From Bacteroidales bacterium (GTDB lineage Bacteria > Bacteroidota > Bacteroidia > Bacteroidales > Muribaculaceae): DNA of 64,000 nt. Position 1 is the stretch's first letter. Each line of letters opens with the position of its first letter. The position numbers were made by a program, and so were the translations under genes. The DNA is taken from contig JAAVFP010000018.1 in the NCBI GenBank assembly GCA_014800735.1, positions 1-64,000 on the forward strand. Direction: 5' to 3'. The notes under the pieces are model-generated. The model saw nothing but the letters and a program-made list of their open reading frames with translations. It ran no database searches and was not told the origin of the DNA. Shown in pieces: positions 29,547 to 40,168 of the stretch.

Positions 29547-30863
29547 ATGAAGAAAATTTTACTTCTAATCGCGGCTGCCGGTCTTATGGCCGGTTCTGCA
29601 TCGGCTGCCCAGCGTGCAGCCAGCCCTGCCAAGCAGGCTATTGCCAAGGCGAACAAAGCAGCCAAGGCAATCCGCAAAATCAACGACCAGCACTCGGAAG
29701 CACAATGGCGCCCCGGCACTATCGCTAACTACGCTATGGAAGATGGCGAATGGGTAGGCCCCTTTAACCAAAAGTGCACCTACACCCCCGAAGGTCGCAT
29801 TGCAAGCCTTGAAGTTGAAAATCAATCCAAGGTCCTCTATACATACAACGAGGACGGTATGATTGCCACCGAGGTACAGTCTTATTATAATGAATGGGAC
29901 GAAAAGTGGGTTGAGTCCTCCAACATCACTTACACCTACGACAGCGTTGTGAAGGATTTTGTGGTGAAGCAAGAGACTAAAGCCGAATGGGGCACCTACG
30001 TGAATGGTTACAAGATTGAACGCAACGCCGAAGGCAATGTAACCTCAGTTACCGAATATTCCAGTTCGGATGATTATTACTACGAGTACGCTACTGTGCG
30101 TTACTACTACGGCACGGACGGCAAGGTGAATAAAATGACCACGGAGGACGAGGACGGCGTGTACCACTGGGTGGACAACATCACCTGGGAGAACACCGAC
30201 GGCCAGATTCTTGAGTTCGAGTACGATGAGTACGAAGCCAACCTCTACTTCGGCGCCAACCGCATCAAGAGCGGCGACATCATGGACGATGATTGGCCTT
30301 CGCTGGGCAAACTCACTGTGGAATACAAGGGCAAGGACTACAAGAGTAAAATTTTGGTGGACGATACGACCGTCCTTGACATCGACTACAAGTGGGTTGA
30401 CGATTTCGGCAGCTACGACGTGAAGATGTCCGACACCGATATCGACGAGGACGAGGGCGAATACTACGTTGACTATACCGATATCTCCACCATCAGCTTC
30501 CGCGTGGATGCTTACGGCATCGTGCTCCTGGAGAAGACTGAGAGCGAGTGCATCTACAGCAACGAGAGTTACGAACCCAGCTACGAAGTGGACGGTTACC
30601 GCCGCGAAGTGACCTACGACGAAGAGTTCGGCTATCCTCTGGAAGTGCTCGAATACGAAATCGAAGAGGACGAGGAGGAATTGTGCGGCAAAACCGTTTA
30701 TTCCGACTACGCTGAGTACGAGCCTACCACTGCTATCGAAGAGGTGACTGTTGAAAATGCTCCCGTTGAATACTTCACAATCCAGGGTATCCGCGTAGAA
30801 AATCCCGGCAAGGGTCTTTATATCCGTCGCCAGGGTGCAACAACCACCAAAGTAATCTTCTAA
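29547..30863 (+). CDS. Secreted Tyr/Asp/Glu-rich protein with Bacteroidetes C-terminal tail motif
   Basis: Signal peptide MKKILLLIAAAGLMAGSASA; YFTIQGIRVENPGKGLYIRRQGATTTKVIF tail. Confidence 0.8.
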   Translation: MKKILLLIAAAGLMAGSASAAQRAASPAKQAIAKANKAAKAIRKINDQHSEAQWRPGTIANYAMEDGEWVGPFNQKCTYTPEGRIASLEVENQSKVLYTYNEDGMIATEVQSYYNEWDEKWVESSNITYTYDSVVKDFVVKQETKAEWGTYVNGYKIERNAEGNVTSVTEYSSSDDYYYEYATVRYYYGTDGKVNKMTTEDEDGVYHWVDNITWENTDGQILEFEYDEYEANLYFGANRIKSGDIMDDDWPSLGKLTVEYKGKDYKSKILVDDTTVLDIDYKWVDDFGSYDVKMSDTDIDEDEGEYYVDYTDISTISFRVDAYGIVLLEKTESECIYSNESYEPSYEVDGYRREVTYDEEFGYPLEVLEYEIEEDEEELCGKTVYSDYAEYEPTTAIEEVTVENAPVEYFTIQGIRVENPGKGLYIRRQGATTTKVIF

Positions 30864-30883
30864 TACATAGTCCTACACAAACC

Positions 30884-30919
30884 AAATCCGGCTCAGCCAT
30901 CTCTGGTTGAGCCGGATTT
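30884..30919. terminator. Bidirectional terminator
   Basis: AAATCCGGCTCAGCC / GGTTGAGCCGGATTT, 15-bp stem with one wobble, flanked by A/T-runs, between convergent genes. Confidence 0.85.
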
Positions 30920-32152
30920 TTATTTTTCTTTCAGCAGCGGGAGGATTTTTCCGTAGGTGAGCATGCGCCACACCCATTCCAAAGGACCGAAGCGGAAATA
31001 TGAGAGCCAGGCTCGGCTCAGCAGCATTTCGAGCGCGAAAACTCCGACGGCAACGAGCTCGGTCTGCGTGAGGCCCATGGATGCTCCCAGGCCAAGACCG
31101 ATGCCATAGAAAAGGAAGATGCCGATGACGGACTGGCCGATGTAGTTGGTGAGAGCCATTCGGCCCGGAGCGGCAAACCAGCGCCAGATGACCAGATTGC
31201 TCCGGCCGATGCAAAACAGGCCCAGCAGGGCCGCGTAGGCGAAGCCGAGGGGATAAACACTTACGGTGTAGAGGGCGGTATGGGCAACGCTGCCCCAAGG
31301 GTGAGATGCTACGCCGCTGTAGGCATAGAAAAAGGACAGGGGGATGCCGATTGCGCAGCCCCAGACGGCAACTTTCACCAACAGTGCCCGGTGAGCGGCA
31401 AGGTCGGCGTAAATTTTATGCCGGCCCACCACAAATCCAATCAGAAACAGACCCATGACCTTGAAATAGCGGTTGCCGTCGATGAACTCGTACATTCGTT
31501 CCCAGGCTCCCTGAATGAGGAATTGGAACACTTCGCGGTAGGTGTGGGCGTCACGAAGCCAGGTGCCGAAGTTATCCTCGGTGATGCCGTAGGCAGCGGC
31601 ATAGCGCCACCATTGCGCGTAGGGGAAGGCGGAGAGATTCACGCCTGTAGCGGCGCAAAACCCGTCAACAGCTATGGGGATGAGCAGGAGCACGGCTGCC
31701 ACAGTGAGGATGGCACGGTCGGTCATGCGGCGGAACAGTGGCAGCAGCATGCCGAGCACGGCATAGAGCAGCAGGATGTCGCCGCTCCACAGCAGCATAA
31801 GGTGGGCGAAGCCAATCAGGGCCAGGATGGCCATGCGGTGGTAGAAGATGCGGAAGCCGTTGGCACCGCGACTGGCTGCATTGGCAATGATGATAGAAAA
31901 GCCAATGCCGAAAAGGAGAGAAAAAAGTGTGTAGAATTTTCCGTCAATTAGCAGGTACTGAGCAAATTTGGTGATGCGGTCAATACCGGCTCCGGGCAGC
32001 GTGGCTGCCACGGTGTCGGGCTGGAAGGTGTAGAGCGAAAACTCGGGATAGTTGGCCAGGCACACGCCTAAGAGCGCGAAGCCACGGAGGGCATCGAGGA
32101 AAATATGGCGCTTGCCGTCGGCTACCGGGGCGCCGCTGTGAGTGCTATTCAT
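30920..32152 (-). CDS. DUF418 domain membrane protein
   Basis: RHIFLDALRGFALLGVCLANY start; PGRMALTNYIGQSVIGIFLFYGIGLG. Confidence 0.9.
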   Translation of the reverse strand: MNSTHSGAPVADGKRHIFLDALRGFALLGVCLANYPEFSLYTFQPDTVAATLPGAGIDRITKFAQYLLIDGKFYTLFSLLFGIGFSIIIANAASRGANGFRIFYHRMAILALIGFAHLMLLWSGDILLLYAVLGMLLPLFRRMTDRAILTVAAVLLLIPIAVDGFCAATGVNLSAFPYAQWWRYAAAYGITEDNFGTWLRDAHTYREVFQFLIQGAWERMYEFIDGNRYFKVMGLFLIGFVVGRHKIYADLAAHRALLVKVAVWGCAIGIPLSFFYAYSGVASHPWGSVAHTALYTVSVYPLGFAYAALLGLFCIGRSNLVIWRWFAAPGRMALTNYIGQSVIGIFLFYGIGLGLGASMGLTQTELVAVGVFALEMLLSRAWLSYFRFGPLEWVWRMLTYGKILPLLKEK

Positions 32153-32600
32153 CTTCCATCAGCGACTGGTCCACCTCAGGGGCAATGATTGACAGCATTT
32201 CGTCGTACTCGGCCCAGTCGGGGTCGTTTTCAGCGTAGATTTTGAGGGGAAGAAGCGGCAGGTTGGCCAGGGCGCGGTTCAGGAATGAGCCGAAAACATC
32301 GGTGCTGAAAGTGTAGAACACCCAGTTGCGCTCGCCTGCGCCGGTGTAGATGCCGGTGAGGAATGCAGCGTTTTTGCCCTTGAGAGCTGCCTGGAAGGCA
32401 TCAGTCACTTGTTCAAGCTGCTCGGCCGTGGCATCGTCCGGGAAGCCCAGGGGGCCTTCGGGAGTGTACGGAAGAGTGACTTCCACACGGATGTTGTTGC
32501 GCTCGCGGCTGCGGTAGGCCTCCACGTCCACTCGGCCGGTTACAATGATCGTGTGCCCCTCATCGTCGGTTGTAGGGCAGGTAATCCATTCGTTTTTCAT
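32145..32600 (-). CDS. DUF695-like hypothetical protein
   Basis: RVEVTLPYTPEGPLGFPDDATAEQLEQV ... GERNWVFYTFSTDVF pattern; 4-nt-type overlap region with the next gene. Confidence 0.65.
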   Translation of the reverse strand: MKNEWITCPTTDDEGHTIIVTGRVDVEAYRSRERNNIRVEVTLPYTPEGPLGFPDDATAEQLEQVTDAFQAALKGKNAAFLTGIYTGAGERNWVFYTFSTDVFGSFLNRALANLPLLPLKIYAENDPDWAEYDEMLSIIAPEVDQSLMEDE

Positions 32601-32627
32601 ATCTTAGTAGTGTTTTAAATATAAAAA

Positions 32628-33013
32628 AGTATGGTCGGAGTATAAGCCGGGTTATGTGGACCGGCACTTTCCCCGCTGAGGGGGAGTTGTCGGCTTCCGT
32701 CCGTCATTTATCTAAGGGCCTGAGCCCCCTTTGCGCAGTCTACCCCCCGGCAATGGGCGAGCAACCCTTGAATGCCGGTATACTTGACCTTGCAACCCAT
32801 AAGATGTGCGGCACACTATGTCGCCATAGCGCCCGGTGAGCTCTTACCTCACCTTTTCACCCTTACCTCCACCGGAGTGGAGGCGGTAATTTTCTGTCAC
32901 ATTACTCTACCGTTACCGATAGCTTGCCGTTAGCAAATATGGTGCTCTGCGTTGCCCGGACTTTCCTCACGACCTTTATATATAAGTCGCGCGACGGACC
33001 CTCCGGCCATACT
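32628..33013 (-). ncRNA. rnpB: RNase P RNA (class A)
   Basis: Minus strand GAGGAAAGTCCGGGCAACGCAGAGCACC, GGTAAGGGTGAAAAGGTGAGGTAAGAGCTCACCG, GATAAATGACGG; P1 formed by AGTATGGCCGGAG / CTCCGACCATACT. Confidence 0.96.
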
Positions 33014-33031
33014 TTTATTTTTTTCAATATG

Positions 33032-33805
33032 TCAATATCCACGCACAATGCCGCGGTCGGCCTTGCGGATGAAGTCGAGGATGGTGTCGCGGATTTCGCC
33101 GGGTTCGAACTCTGCCTCAAGCTGCATCAGAGTGTCGCGGAGCACTGTGCCGCTGGTGTAGAGGGTTCGGTAGATGGCCGAAATCAGCTCAATCTGGTCG
33201 GCGGTGAAACCGTGGCGACGCAGCCCGATAGCATTCACACCAACGTAGGAAATAGGCTCGCGGGCGGCCTTGACGTAGGGCGGAATGTCCTTATTCACGA
33301 GTGCGCCACCCTGGAGCATCACGTAGGAGCCGATGTGGCAGAACTGGTGGATGAGGCTGCCGCCGCCAATCACGGCGCAATCGTCCACCTGCACCTCGCC
33401 GGCCAGCTGGGTGGCATTGCTGATAATCACACCGTTGCCGACGATGCAGTCGTGAGCAACATGGGAGTAAGCCATGATAAGACAGTTGGAGCCCACCACG
33501 GTGCGACCTTTGGCAGCGGTACCGCGGTTTACTGTCACACATTCGCGCAAGGTGGTGCCGTCGCCGATAATGGCTGTGGTTTCCTCGCCGCGGAACTTGA
33601 GGTCCTGCGGGATAGCGCTCACCACGGCGCCGGGGAAAATACGGACGTTCTTGCCGATGCGGGCACCGGGGAAAATCGTCACGTTGTTGTCAATGCGTGT
33701 GCCGTCGCCGATTTCAACATTCTCGTGAATAACTGTGAAGGGGCCTACCTCCACGTTTTCGCCTAGCTTGGCTTCGGGATGCACACAGGCAAGAGGATGA
33801 ATCAT
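33032..33805 (-). CDS. lpxA: UDP-N-acetylglucosamine acyltransferase
   Basis: Hexapeptide repeats; IHPLACVHPEAKLGENVEVGPFTVI; lpx context. Confidence 0.95.
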   Translation of the reverse strand: MIHPLACVHPEAKLGENVEVGPFTVIHENVEIGDGTRIDNNVTIFPGARIGKNVRIFPGAVVSAIPQDLKFRGEETTAIIGDGTTLRECVTVNRGTAAKGRTVVGSNCLIMAYSHVAHDCIVGNGVIISNATQLAGEVQVDDCAVIGGGSLIHQFCHIGSYVMLQGGALVNKDIPPYVKAAREPISYVGVNAIGLRRHGFTADQIELISAIYRTLYTSGTVLRDTLMQLEAEFEPGEIRDTILDFIRKADRGIVRGY

Positions 33806-33826
33806 GCGTTTTGGTTATGTTGTTGG

Positions 33827-35209
33827 TTACTTGTTCTTTACAATCTGAGCCATGAACTCGCACTCGCACACCAGTTTTTCACCCACGAACGCGCGGCCTT
33901 TCATCACGGCCATACCGCGGCGCATGGGGGTGAGGAAGGAAACATGGAACAGGAGGGTGTCGCCGGGCACCACTTTCTGGCGGAACTTCACGTTGTCAAT
34001 CTTCATGAAGTAGGTGGAATAGCGCTCGGGCTCGTCAACAGTGCTGAGCACCAGCAGACCACCGGTCTGGGCCATGGCTTCAACCATGAGCACACCGGGC
34101 AGCACAGGCTCCTGGGGGAAGTGGCCCAGGAAGAAGGGCTCGTTGGTAGTGATGTTTTTAACGCCGACGATGAAGTTGTCCGACTTGTCGATTACCTTGT
34201 CCACCAGCAGGAAGGGATAGCGGTGAGGGAGCAGACGGCGGATTTCGTTGTTGTCCATCAGCGGCTTGGCATTGGGGTCGTAGTTGGGTGCCTGGATGTC
34301 GTTGCGCTTGATTTCGGAGCGGATGTTCTTGGCCAGCTGGGTGTTGATGGTGTGGCCGGGCTTTGTGGCGATGACGCGGCCCTTGAGGGGACGGCCGATG
34401 AGAGCGAGGTCGCCGATGAGGTCCATCAGTTTGTGGCGTGCAGGCTCGTTGTCGAACATCAGGGGGTCGGTGTTGATGTAGCCGAACTCGTTGGCGTCGT
34501 GGTGAGGCACACCCATCATGTCGGCCACGTGGTCGAGTTCTTCCTGAGTCTTGGGGCTTTCGTAGATTACGAGGGCGTTGCTCAGGTCGCCGCCCTTGAT
34601 GAGGCCCGCGCTGAGCAGGGGCTCAACTTCGCGCACGAAAACGAACGTGCGGGCCGGAGCGAACTCGGCTCCGAAATCAGCGATGTTATCGAGGGTGGCA
34701 TACTGGTTGGCCAGCACAACGGAGTCGAAGTTGATTTTCACGTCCAGGCTGAAGTCGTCGTCGGGCAGGAGCATAATCTTGGAGCCGGTTTCGGGGTCGG
34801 CTACCTCGATTTTGTGCTTCACGTAGTAGAAGTCCTTGTCGGCGTTCTGCTCGGCGATGCCCACGCTCTGAATACCATCGAAGAAAGGCTTGGCGCTGCC
34901 GTCGAGAATAGGCAGCTCGGCGCCGTCAACCTTGATAAGGCAGTTGTCGATGCCGCAGGCATAGAGGGCTGCCATAGCATGCTCGATGGTGCTCACGGTC
35001 ACGTCGCCACGGCCGATTACGGTGCCACGGGTGGTGGCTACGACATTTTCGGCAAGAGCGTCGATGATTGGCTGGCCTTCGAGGTCGATGCGCTGTATTT
35101 TATAACCGTGGTGTTCGGGTGCGGGGCAGAAAGTTGCCGTCAGTTGGGCGCCGGTGTGGAGTCCCTTGCCGGCAAGGGTGAATTCACCCTGGAGTGTTGT
35201 TTGCTTCAT
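33827..35209 (-). CDS. lpxC/fabZ: Bifunctional LpxC/FabZ
   Basis: LpxC N-terminal half (TLQGEFTLAGKGLHTG, STIEHAMAALYACG) fused to FabZ (RRLLPHRYPFLLVDKV, FPQEPVLPGVLMVEAMAQTGG). Confidence 0.96.
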   Translation of the reverse strand: MKQTTLQGEFTLAGKGLHTGAQLTATFCPAPEHHGYKIQRIDLEGQPIIDALAENVVATTRGTVIGRGDVTVSTIEHAMAALYACGIDNCLIKVDGAELPILDGSAKPFFDGIQSVGIAEQNADKDFYYVKHKIEVADPETGSKIMLLPDDDFSLDVKINFDSVVLANQYATLDNIADFGAEFAPARTFVFVREVEPLLSAGLIKGGDLSNALVIYESPKTQEELDHVADMMGVPHHDANEFGYINTDPLMFDNEPARHKLMDLIGDLALIGRPLKGRVIATKPGHTINTQLAKNIRSEIKRNDIQAPNYDPNAKPLMDNNEIRRLLPHRYPFLLVDKVIDKSDNFIVGVKNITTNEPFFLGHFPQEPVLPGVLMVEAMAQTGGLLVLSTVDEPERYSTYFMKIDNVKFRQKVVPGDTLLFHVSFLTPMRRGMAVMKGRAFVGEKLVCECEFMAQIVKNK

Positions 35210-35239
35210 TGCGAATCGAGAAATTCGATATGTGGTTTA

Positions 35240-36271
35240 TTAATTTTTATCTTTAAGCAAGTGCTCCAGCTTGTCCACGCGGGCCATGAGAGCAACGAGT
35301 TTTTTCTGGGCCACCACCATTCGGGCATAGTCGCCGATTGGCATGGCGGGCGAACCCATCACGCGGCTGTCGTCCGGGAGGCCCTTGGGCACACCGGTCT
35401 GTGCGGCGAATTGCACGCGGTCGCCGATAGTGATATGGCCAGCAATACCCACCTGGCCGCCAACCATGCAGTTGGCACCGATTTTGGTGGAACCGGCCAC
35501 ACCGGCCTGCGAGGCCATGACGGTGTCGTGGCCCACTTCCACGTTGTGAGCAATCTGGATGAGATTGTCGAGCTTCACACCGCGGCCTATGTGAGTGCGG
35601 CCCATCGTGGAGCGGTCCACAGTGGTGTTGGCACCGATTTCCACATCGTCGTCAATCTCGACAATGCCGATTTGTTCAATTTTGTGGTAAACGCCCTGGG
35701 CATCGGGAGCGAAGCCGAAGCCATCGGCACCGATCACAGCACCTGAATGGAGGATGCAGCGCTTGCCGATGCGGCAGCCATGGTACACTTTCACGCCGGG
35801 ATACAGAATGGTGTCGTCGCCTATTTCGGCGCCGGCACCCACGTAGCACTGGGGATAAATCTTCACGTTCTTTCCTATGCGGGCTCCATCGGCCACATAG
35901 GCAAAAGAGCCGATATAGACGTTTTCGCCTACTTCGGCACCGGGGCACACCCGGCTACCCTCCTCTATTCCCACCGGGTTGGGGCGGATGGCGGACTGGG
36001 CAAGCTGAAGCAGCGCGGCCAAAGCCGTATAGGGGTCGTCCACGCGGATAAGCGTGGCCTTCACAGGGTGCTCGGCCTGGAAATCGCGGCGCACAAGCAC
36101 CACGGAAGCCTCGGTGGTGTAGATGTGATGCGTATATTTCGGATTCGCAAGAAAGGTGATGGCGCCCGGCTTTGCTTCCTCGATTTTTGCGAAAGTGAAG
36201 ACAGTTGCATCTCCCTGTCCCTCAACCTCTCCGCCGAGGTGACGAGCTATTATGTCGGCTGTAAATTGCAT
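35240..36271 (-). CDS. lpxD: UDP-3-O-acylglucosamine N-acyltransferase
   Basis: Hexapeptide repeats; [33 protein letters not shown]. Confidence 0.95.
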   Translation of the reverse strand: MQFTADIIARHLGGEVEGQGDATVFTFAKIEEAKPGAITFLANPKYTHHIYTTEASVVLVRRDFQAEHPVKATLIRVDDPYTALAALLQLAQSAIRPNPVGIEEGSRVCPGAEVGENVYIGSFAYVADGARIGKNVKIYPQCYVGAGAEIGDDTILYPGVKVYHGCRIGKRCILHSGAVIGADGFGFAPDAQGVYHKIEQIGIVEIDDDVEIGANTTVDRSTMGRTHIGRGVKLDNLIQIAHNVEVGHDTVMASQAGVAGSTKIGANCMVGGQVGIAGHITIGDRVQFAAQTGVPKGLPDDSRVMGSPAMPIGDYARMVVAQKKLVALMARVDKLEHLLKDKN

Positions 36272-36406
36272 TTGGTCTAAACGTTGGTATGGCTAAAAAG
36301 CCAGTATTCAACGTGCAAAGTTAGCAATTATGGCTGAATATGCCGCATATTTATAATGAAAAAGTGACCCTATAAGTAAAAAAGGCCACTTTTTCAAACT
36401 GATAGC

Positions 36407-37240
36407 TCAGGCTTTACTGATAATTCCTTCGGCCGAGATGGTGATTTTGTGCTCTTTATAAAGCATCCCGACGGCTTTTTTGAAATCTTTTTTGCTGCAG
36501 CCGAAAATCATCGAAATAATTTCGGGAGCGGTTTTGTCGCCCACAGGTACGGCATCAGGTCGGTCAAGATATTCCATTATTTTCTCCGAGGTCGAAGCTG
36601 TGCGGAGTTTGGCTTTGTCGCTGAGAGTGAGGTCGATTTTGCCGTCGGGGCGAACCTGTTTCACAAATGCGGTCACGGATTCCTCAAGCTCGATGGGGCG
36701 GAAAATTTCGTTGGAGTAAATCATGCCGCGGTGCTTATCATCCACAATGGCCTTATAGCCGATGTCATTGTGTTCGTAGACAAGAGCTTTCACTTTGTCG
36801 CCGGGCTTATAGTCAGGGTAGGCATTGCCCAGGAAGTGCTCGATTTTTGCGGAGCCCACAATGCGGCCCGAGGCATCGTCCACATACACGTACACCAGGT
36901 AGATGCCACCTCGGCGCATCTTATATTTCTGTTCGCTGTAGGGCACCAGCAGGTCTTTGCTCAGGCCCCAATCCATGAAAGCGCCTACGTCATTGACCTC
37001 GTTGACGGCCAGGAAAGCGAACTCACCCACGATAGCGAAGGGATGTTCGGTTGTGGCCACAGGGCGGTCCTCGGAGTCTTTGTAAACGAATACTTCAATA
37101 GAATCGCCTTTCGAAAGATTTTCAGGCATATAACGTGCGGGCAGGAGTACTTCCTGCTTGCCTTCGGGTTCGCTGAGATATGCGCCGAAATCCACAAGGC
37201 GGCTGACCGTTAAGGTCTGATATTTACCAAGCTGTATCAT
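36407..37240 (-). CDS. cvfB: CvfB-like S1 RNA-binding protein
   Basis: Start chosen at MIQLGKYQTL; S1-like repeats, DWGLSKDLLVPYSEQ, VYEHNDIGYKAIVDDKHRGMIYSNEIF. Confidence 0.88.
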   Translation of the reverse strand: MIQLGKYQTLTVSRLVDFGAYLSEPEGKQEVLLPARYMPENLSKGDSIEVFVYKDSEDRPVATTEHPFAIVGEFAFLAVNEVNDVGAFMDWGLSKDLLVPYSEQKYKMRRGGIYLVYVYVDDASGRIVGSAKIEHFLGNAYPDYKPGDKVKALVYEHNDIGYKAIVDDKHRGMIYSNEIFRPIELEESVTAFVKQVRPDGKIDLTLSDKAKLRTASTSEKIMEYLDRPDAVPVGDKTAPEIISMIFGCSKKDFKKAVGMLYKEHKITISAEGIISKA

Positions 37241-37387
37241 ATTAAATGCAATTTGAGGGTACAAATTAAGTTATTTTTAGTGAATATTCCGCTATGCAAG
37301 TGAATATATCTGCAATACTTTGCGTATATTTGCATACGCTTACTTTCCCAACATTTTACTGCGAAAGATTGTTTTTTGAACTGAATA

Positions 37388-38020
37388 ATGGACGAAATAT
37401 TAAAATACTTTCCTAATCTGAGCGAGGCGCAGCACCTGGCGTTTGCGAAGCTCGGTGAGCTCTATGCCGACTGGAACGCGAAAATCAACGTTATCAGCCG
37501 TGCCGACATAGATAACATCTACGTGCGCCACATCCTGCACTCGCTGGCTATCGGTGCGTTTTTCGGCGAGCTGACCCCCGGCACACGCATCCTGGACCTT
37601 GGCACGGGCGGTGGCTTTCCCGGCATACCTCTTGCTATCCTCTACCCCGAGGTGCATTTCCACCTGATTGACCGCATCGGCAAAAAAATCCGCGTGGCCA
37701 CCGAGGTCGCTGCAGCCGTTGGCCTGAGCAACGTGACCTTTCAGCACGGCGATTCGGGCGAGTGCCGTGAGAAGTTCGACTACGTGGTGAGCCGCGCCGT
37801 AATGCCGCTCGACGGACTGGTGAAAGCTTGCAACCACGCTATCAACCGCCGGCCCTCGCTTCAGAACCGCTACGCTCCGGGCATCGTTTGCCTTAAAGGC
37901 GGTGATCTGGAAAAGGAAATAGAGGCGGCCGACCGTCCGGTGGTTGAAATTCCTATCACGGATTTCTTCAACGAACCCTTCTTCGACACGAAGGAGATTG
38001 TCTACGTACCCTTTAAATAA
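37388..38020 (+). CDS. rsmG: 16S rRNA (guanine527-N7) methyltransferase
   Basis: NVISRADIDNIYVRHILHSLAI, ILDLGTGGGFPGIPLAIL. Confidence 0.95.
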   Translation: MDEILKYFPNLSEAQHLAFAKLGELYADWNAKINVISRADIDNIYVRHILHSLAIGAFFGELTPGTRILDLGTGGGFPGIPLAILYPEVHFHLIDRIGKKIRVATEVAAAVGLSNVTFQHGDSGECREKFDYVVSRAVMPLDGLVKACNHAINRRPSLQNRYAPGIVCLKGGDLEKEIEAADRPVVEIPITDFFNEPFFDTKEIVYVPFK

Positions 38021-38028
38021 ACTACTAT

Positions 38029-38676
38029 ATGCTAAAAGTCAAACAATTTGTATTCAATCCGGTGGGCGTCAATACTTTTGTTGTTTATGACACCGACACG
38101 CTGGATGCCCTGGTAATCGACCCGGGTATGCTCCGGAGCGAGGAGCATGAGGAATTCGACAAATTCATCAGCGACAATAAACTCAAAGTGCAGCAGGTGG
38201 TGAACACCCATCTGCACTTCGACCACTGTTTCGGCGATAATTACGTGCGCGACCGCTACGGCGTGAAAGTAGCCGCATCGGTCGGCGATGATTTCCTGGG
38301 GAAGAATATGGCTGCCCAGGTGCGCAGTTTCCGTATTCCCATGGCAACAGATGCCTCCGACATCGAAATAGACGTAAAGCTCACCGAGGGCGACCGCATC
38401 GAGGTGGGTGAATATGAGTTCGAAGTGCTCGAGGTGCCCGGTCACTCACCCGGCAGCATAGCGCTCTACTGCGCAAAGGCCGGCATTGTGTTCGTGGGCG
38501 ATGCACTTTTCCGCGGTTCAATCGGGCGCACGGACCTTGCCGGAGGCGACCACGATACATTGATTCGCAATATCCGCGAAAAATTGCTCACGCTGCCCGA
38601 CAACACTATCGTTGCCCCGGGTCACAACGGTCCTACGACTATCGGCGAGGAAAAGGCAAATAATCCGTATCTTTAA
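38029..38676 (+). CDS. MBL-fold metallohydrolase (glyoxalase II-like)
   Basis: VVNTHLHFDHCFG, PGHSPGSIALY, VFVGDALFRGSIGRTDL. Confidence 0.93.
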   Translation: MLKVKQFVFNPVGVNTFVVYDTDTLDALVIDPGMLRSEEHEEFDKFISDNKLKVQQVVNTHLHFDHCFGDNYVRDRYGVKVAASVGDDFLGKNMAAQVRSFRIPMATDASDIEIDVKLTEGDRIEVGEYEFEVLEVPGHSPGSIALYCAKAGIVFVGDALFRGSIGRTDLAGGDHDTLIRNIREKLLTLPDNTIVAPGHNGPTTIGEEKANNPYL

Positions 38677-39254
38677 TTTTCAAGCAGGTAGTCAGCTTCC
38701 TGGGTCAGTGAGGCGGCAACGGCAGCCGTGAGGCGCGAGGGCCTTGCAGCGATGCACGCGGCCACTTCTCGTGCCTTGGCCGGGTGTTCTCCAACGAGGT
38801 TAAACATAAGCCGCAGCGCCGTGTACCGGAGCATTTCGCAATTTGCGGTACCTTCCTCGGCGTCCGCGCGCTCTATCAGCTTGTCAATAAGCTCAAGCGC
38901 ATAAGGCTGGCGGCGCAGAAGCTTCAGGCACAGGACATCGACAACCTCTGCTGCCGGGATTGTGGCAATCCAGCGTTCGGCATCCGCAAGCGTGAAATTA
39001 TCCTCCGGCTGAATCATGGGAGCTATCAGCATGCTCTCGCGCGTGGCCGGGTTGGCCCAGAGCTGCTCGGCCAGTTCGGCCGACTGCCCTACCTGGGCCG
39101 CAATGTCGCGTAACTGCGGAAGGTTTACTCCGAAAATAAAACGGAAAGGCGAACCGGCCTTGCGGAGCGCATCGGCAATCACGCCGTTGCGCATGGCAAA
39201 AAACTGCCGTTTCACAATCTGCATACTATTATAATTAGGTGTAGAATCCGTCAT
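38673..39254 (-). CDS. HEAT-repeat / DNA alkylation repair-like protein
   Basis: AlkD-like helical pattern (FIFGVNLPQLRDIAAQV ... ALELIDKLI); ATG at internal MQIVKRQFF also possible. Confidence 0.6.
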   Translation of the reverse strand: MTDSTPNYNSMQIVKRQFFAMRNGVIADALRKAGSPFRFIFGVNLPQLRDIAAQVGQSAELAEQLWANPATRESMLIAPMIQPEDNFTLADAERWIATIPAAEVVDVLCLKLLRRQPYALELIDKLIERADAEEGTANCEMLRYTALRLMFNLVGEHPAKAREVAACIAARPSRLTAAVAASLTQEADYLLEN

Positions 39255-39417
39255 GAGCGTATATTTCTTCTGTTTTCGGGCGCAAAGTTAGCTTTTTCCG
39301 TAATTTTTTTGACTACGCCCGAATGGAATATTTGCACATAAGGAAAAAAATAATTAATTTTGAACTAAAGAAAACCGCCCTGCTCTCCTGCGGCGGTGTA
39401 AAATAAAGGAAAATTTT

Positions 39418-40113
39418 ATGGAAAAGAATGATTTCAGAGATTTTGCCGTCCATCATTTGAATATGAGCGGCTCCGCGCTCGACCAATACGCCAGCTTTAC
39501 CTCGAAGGCCGCCGCCCCGGTGGCTTCCTATATAAGCCCTACCATCATCGAGGAGCGTTCGCTCAACGTTGCTCAGATGGATGTTTTCTCGCGTCTGATG
39601 ATGGACCGTATCATTTTCCTCGGAACCGAGGTGAATGACTATACCGCCAATGTGATTCAGGCCCAGCTGCTCTATCTTGACTCCGCCGACCCAGGCAAAG
39701 ATGTGAGCATCTACATCAATTCGCCCGGTGGCTCGGTGTATGCCGGCCTGGGTATCTACGACACGATGCAGTACATTTCGTCCGACGTCACCACCATATG
39801 CACCGGCATGGCAGCATCTATGGCAGCCGTTCTGCTGGTGGCCGGTGAAAAGGGCAAGCGCTTTGCGCTCAAGCACTCGCGTGTGATGATTCATCAGCCC
39901 ATGGGTGGCGCCCAGGGCCAGGCTTCGGATATTGAAATCACCGCCCGTGAAATCAAGAAACTGAAAGCCGAGCTCTACCACATTATCGCCGACCACTCCG
40001 GCCAGCCCTTCGAAAAAGTTGAGCGTGATTCCGACCGCGACTACTGGATGACCGCCGAAGAAGCCCTGGAATACGGCATGATTGACCGCGTTCTGGTGAA
40101 GAATAACCGATAA
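39418..40113 (+). CDS. clpP: ATP-dependent Clp protease proteolytic subunit
   Basis: [52 protein letters not shown]; followed by clpX. Confidence 0.97.
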   Translation: MEKNDFRDFAVHHLNMSGSALDQYASFTSKAAAPVASYISPTIIEERSLNVAQMDVFSRLMMDRIIFLGTEVNDYTANVIQAQLLYLDSADPGKDVSIYINSPGGSVYAGLGIYDTMQYISSDVTTICTGMAASMAAVLLVAGEKGKRFALKHSRVMIHQPMGGAQGQASDIEITAREIKKLKAELYHIIADHSGQPFEKVERDSDRDYWMTAEEALEYGMIDRVLVKNNR

Positions 40114-40168
40114 AACTGTTCAAAGTGGAATCGGGCGTGCGCTCACGCCCGGTTCCTTAATAATTTAT

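Noticed and set aside
32654-33766. Short ORFs overlapping rnpB (32654..32839, 32902..33120, 32924..33766)
   Set aside because: The DNA is RNase P RNA and lpxA; ORFs are incidental.
33779-35746. 655-aa + ORF antisense to lpxC-fabZ
   Set aside because: Val/Gly/His-rich shadow ORF with no signal or domain; the minus strand carries clear lpx genes.
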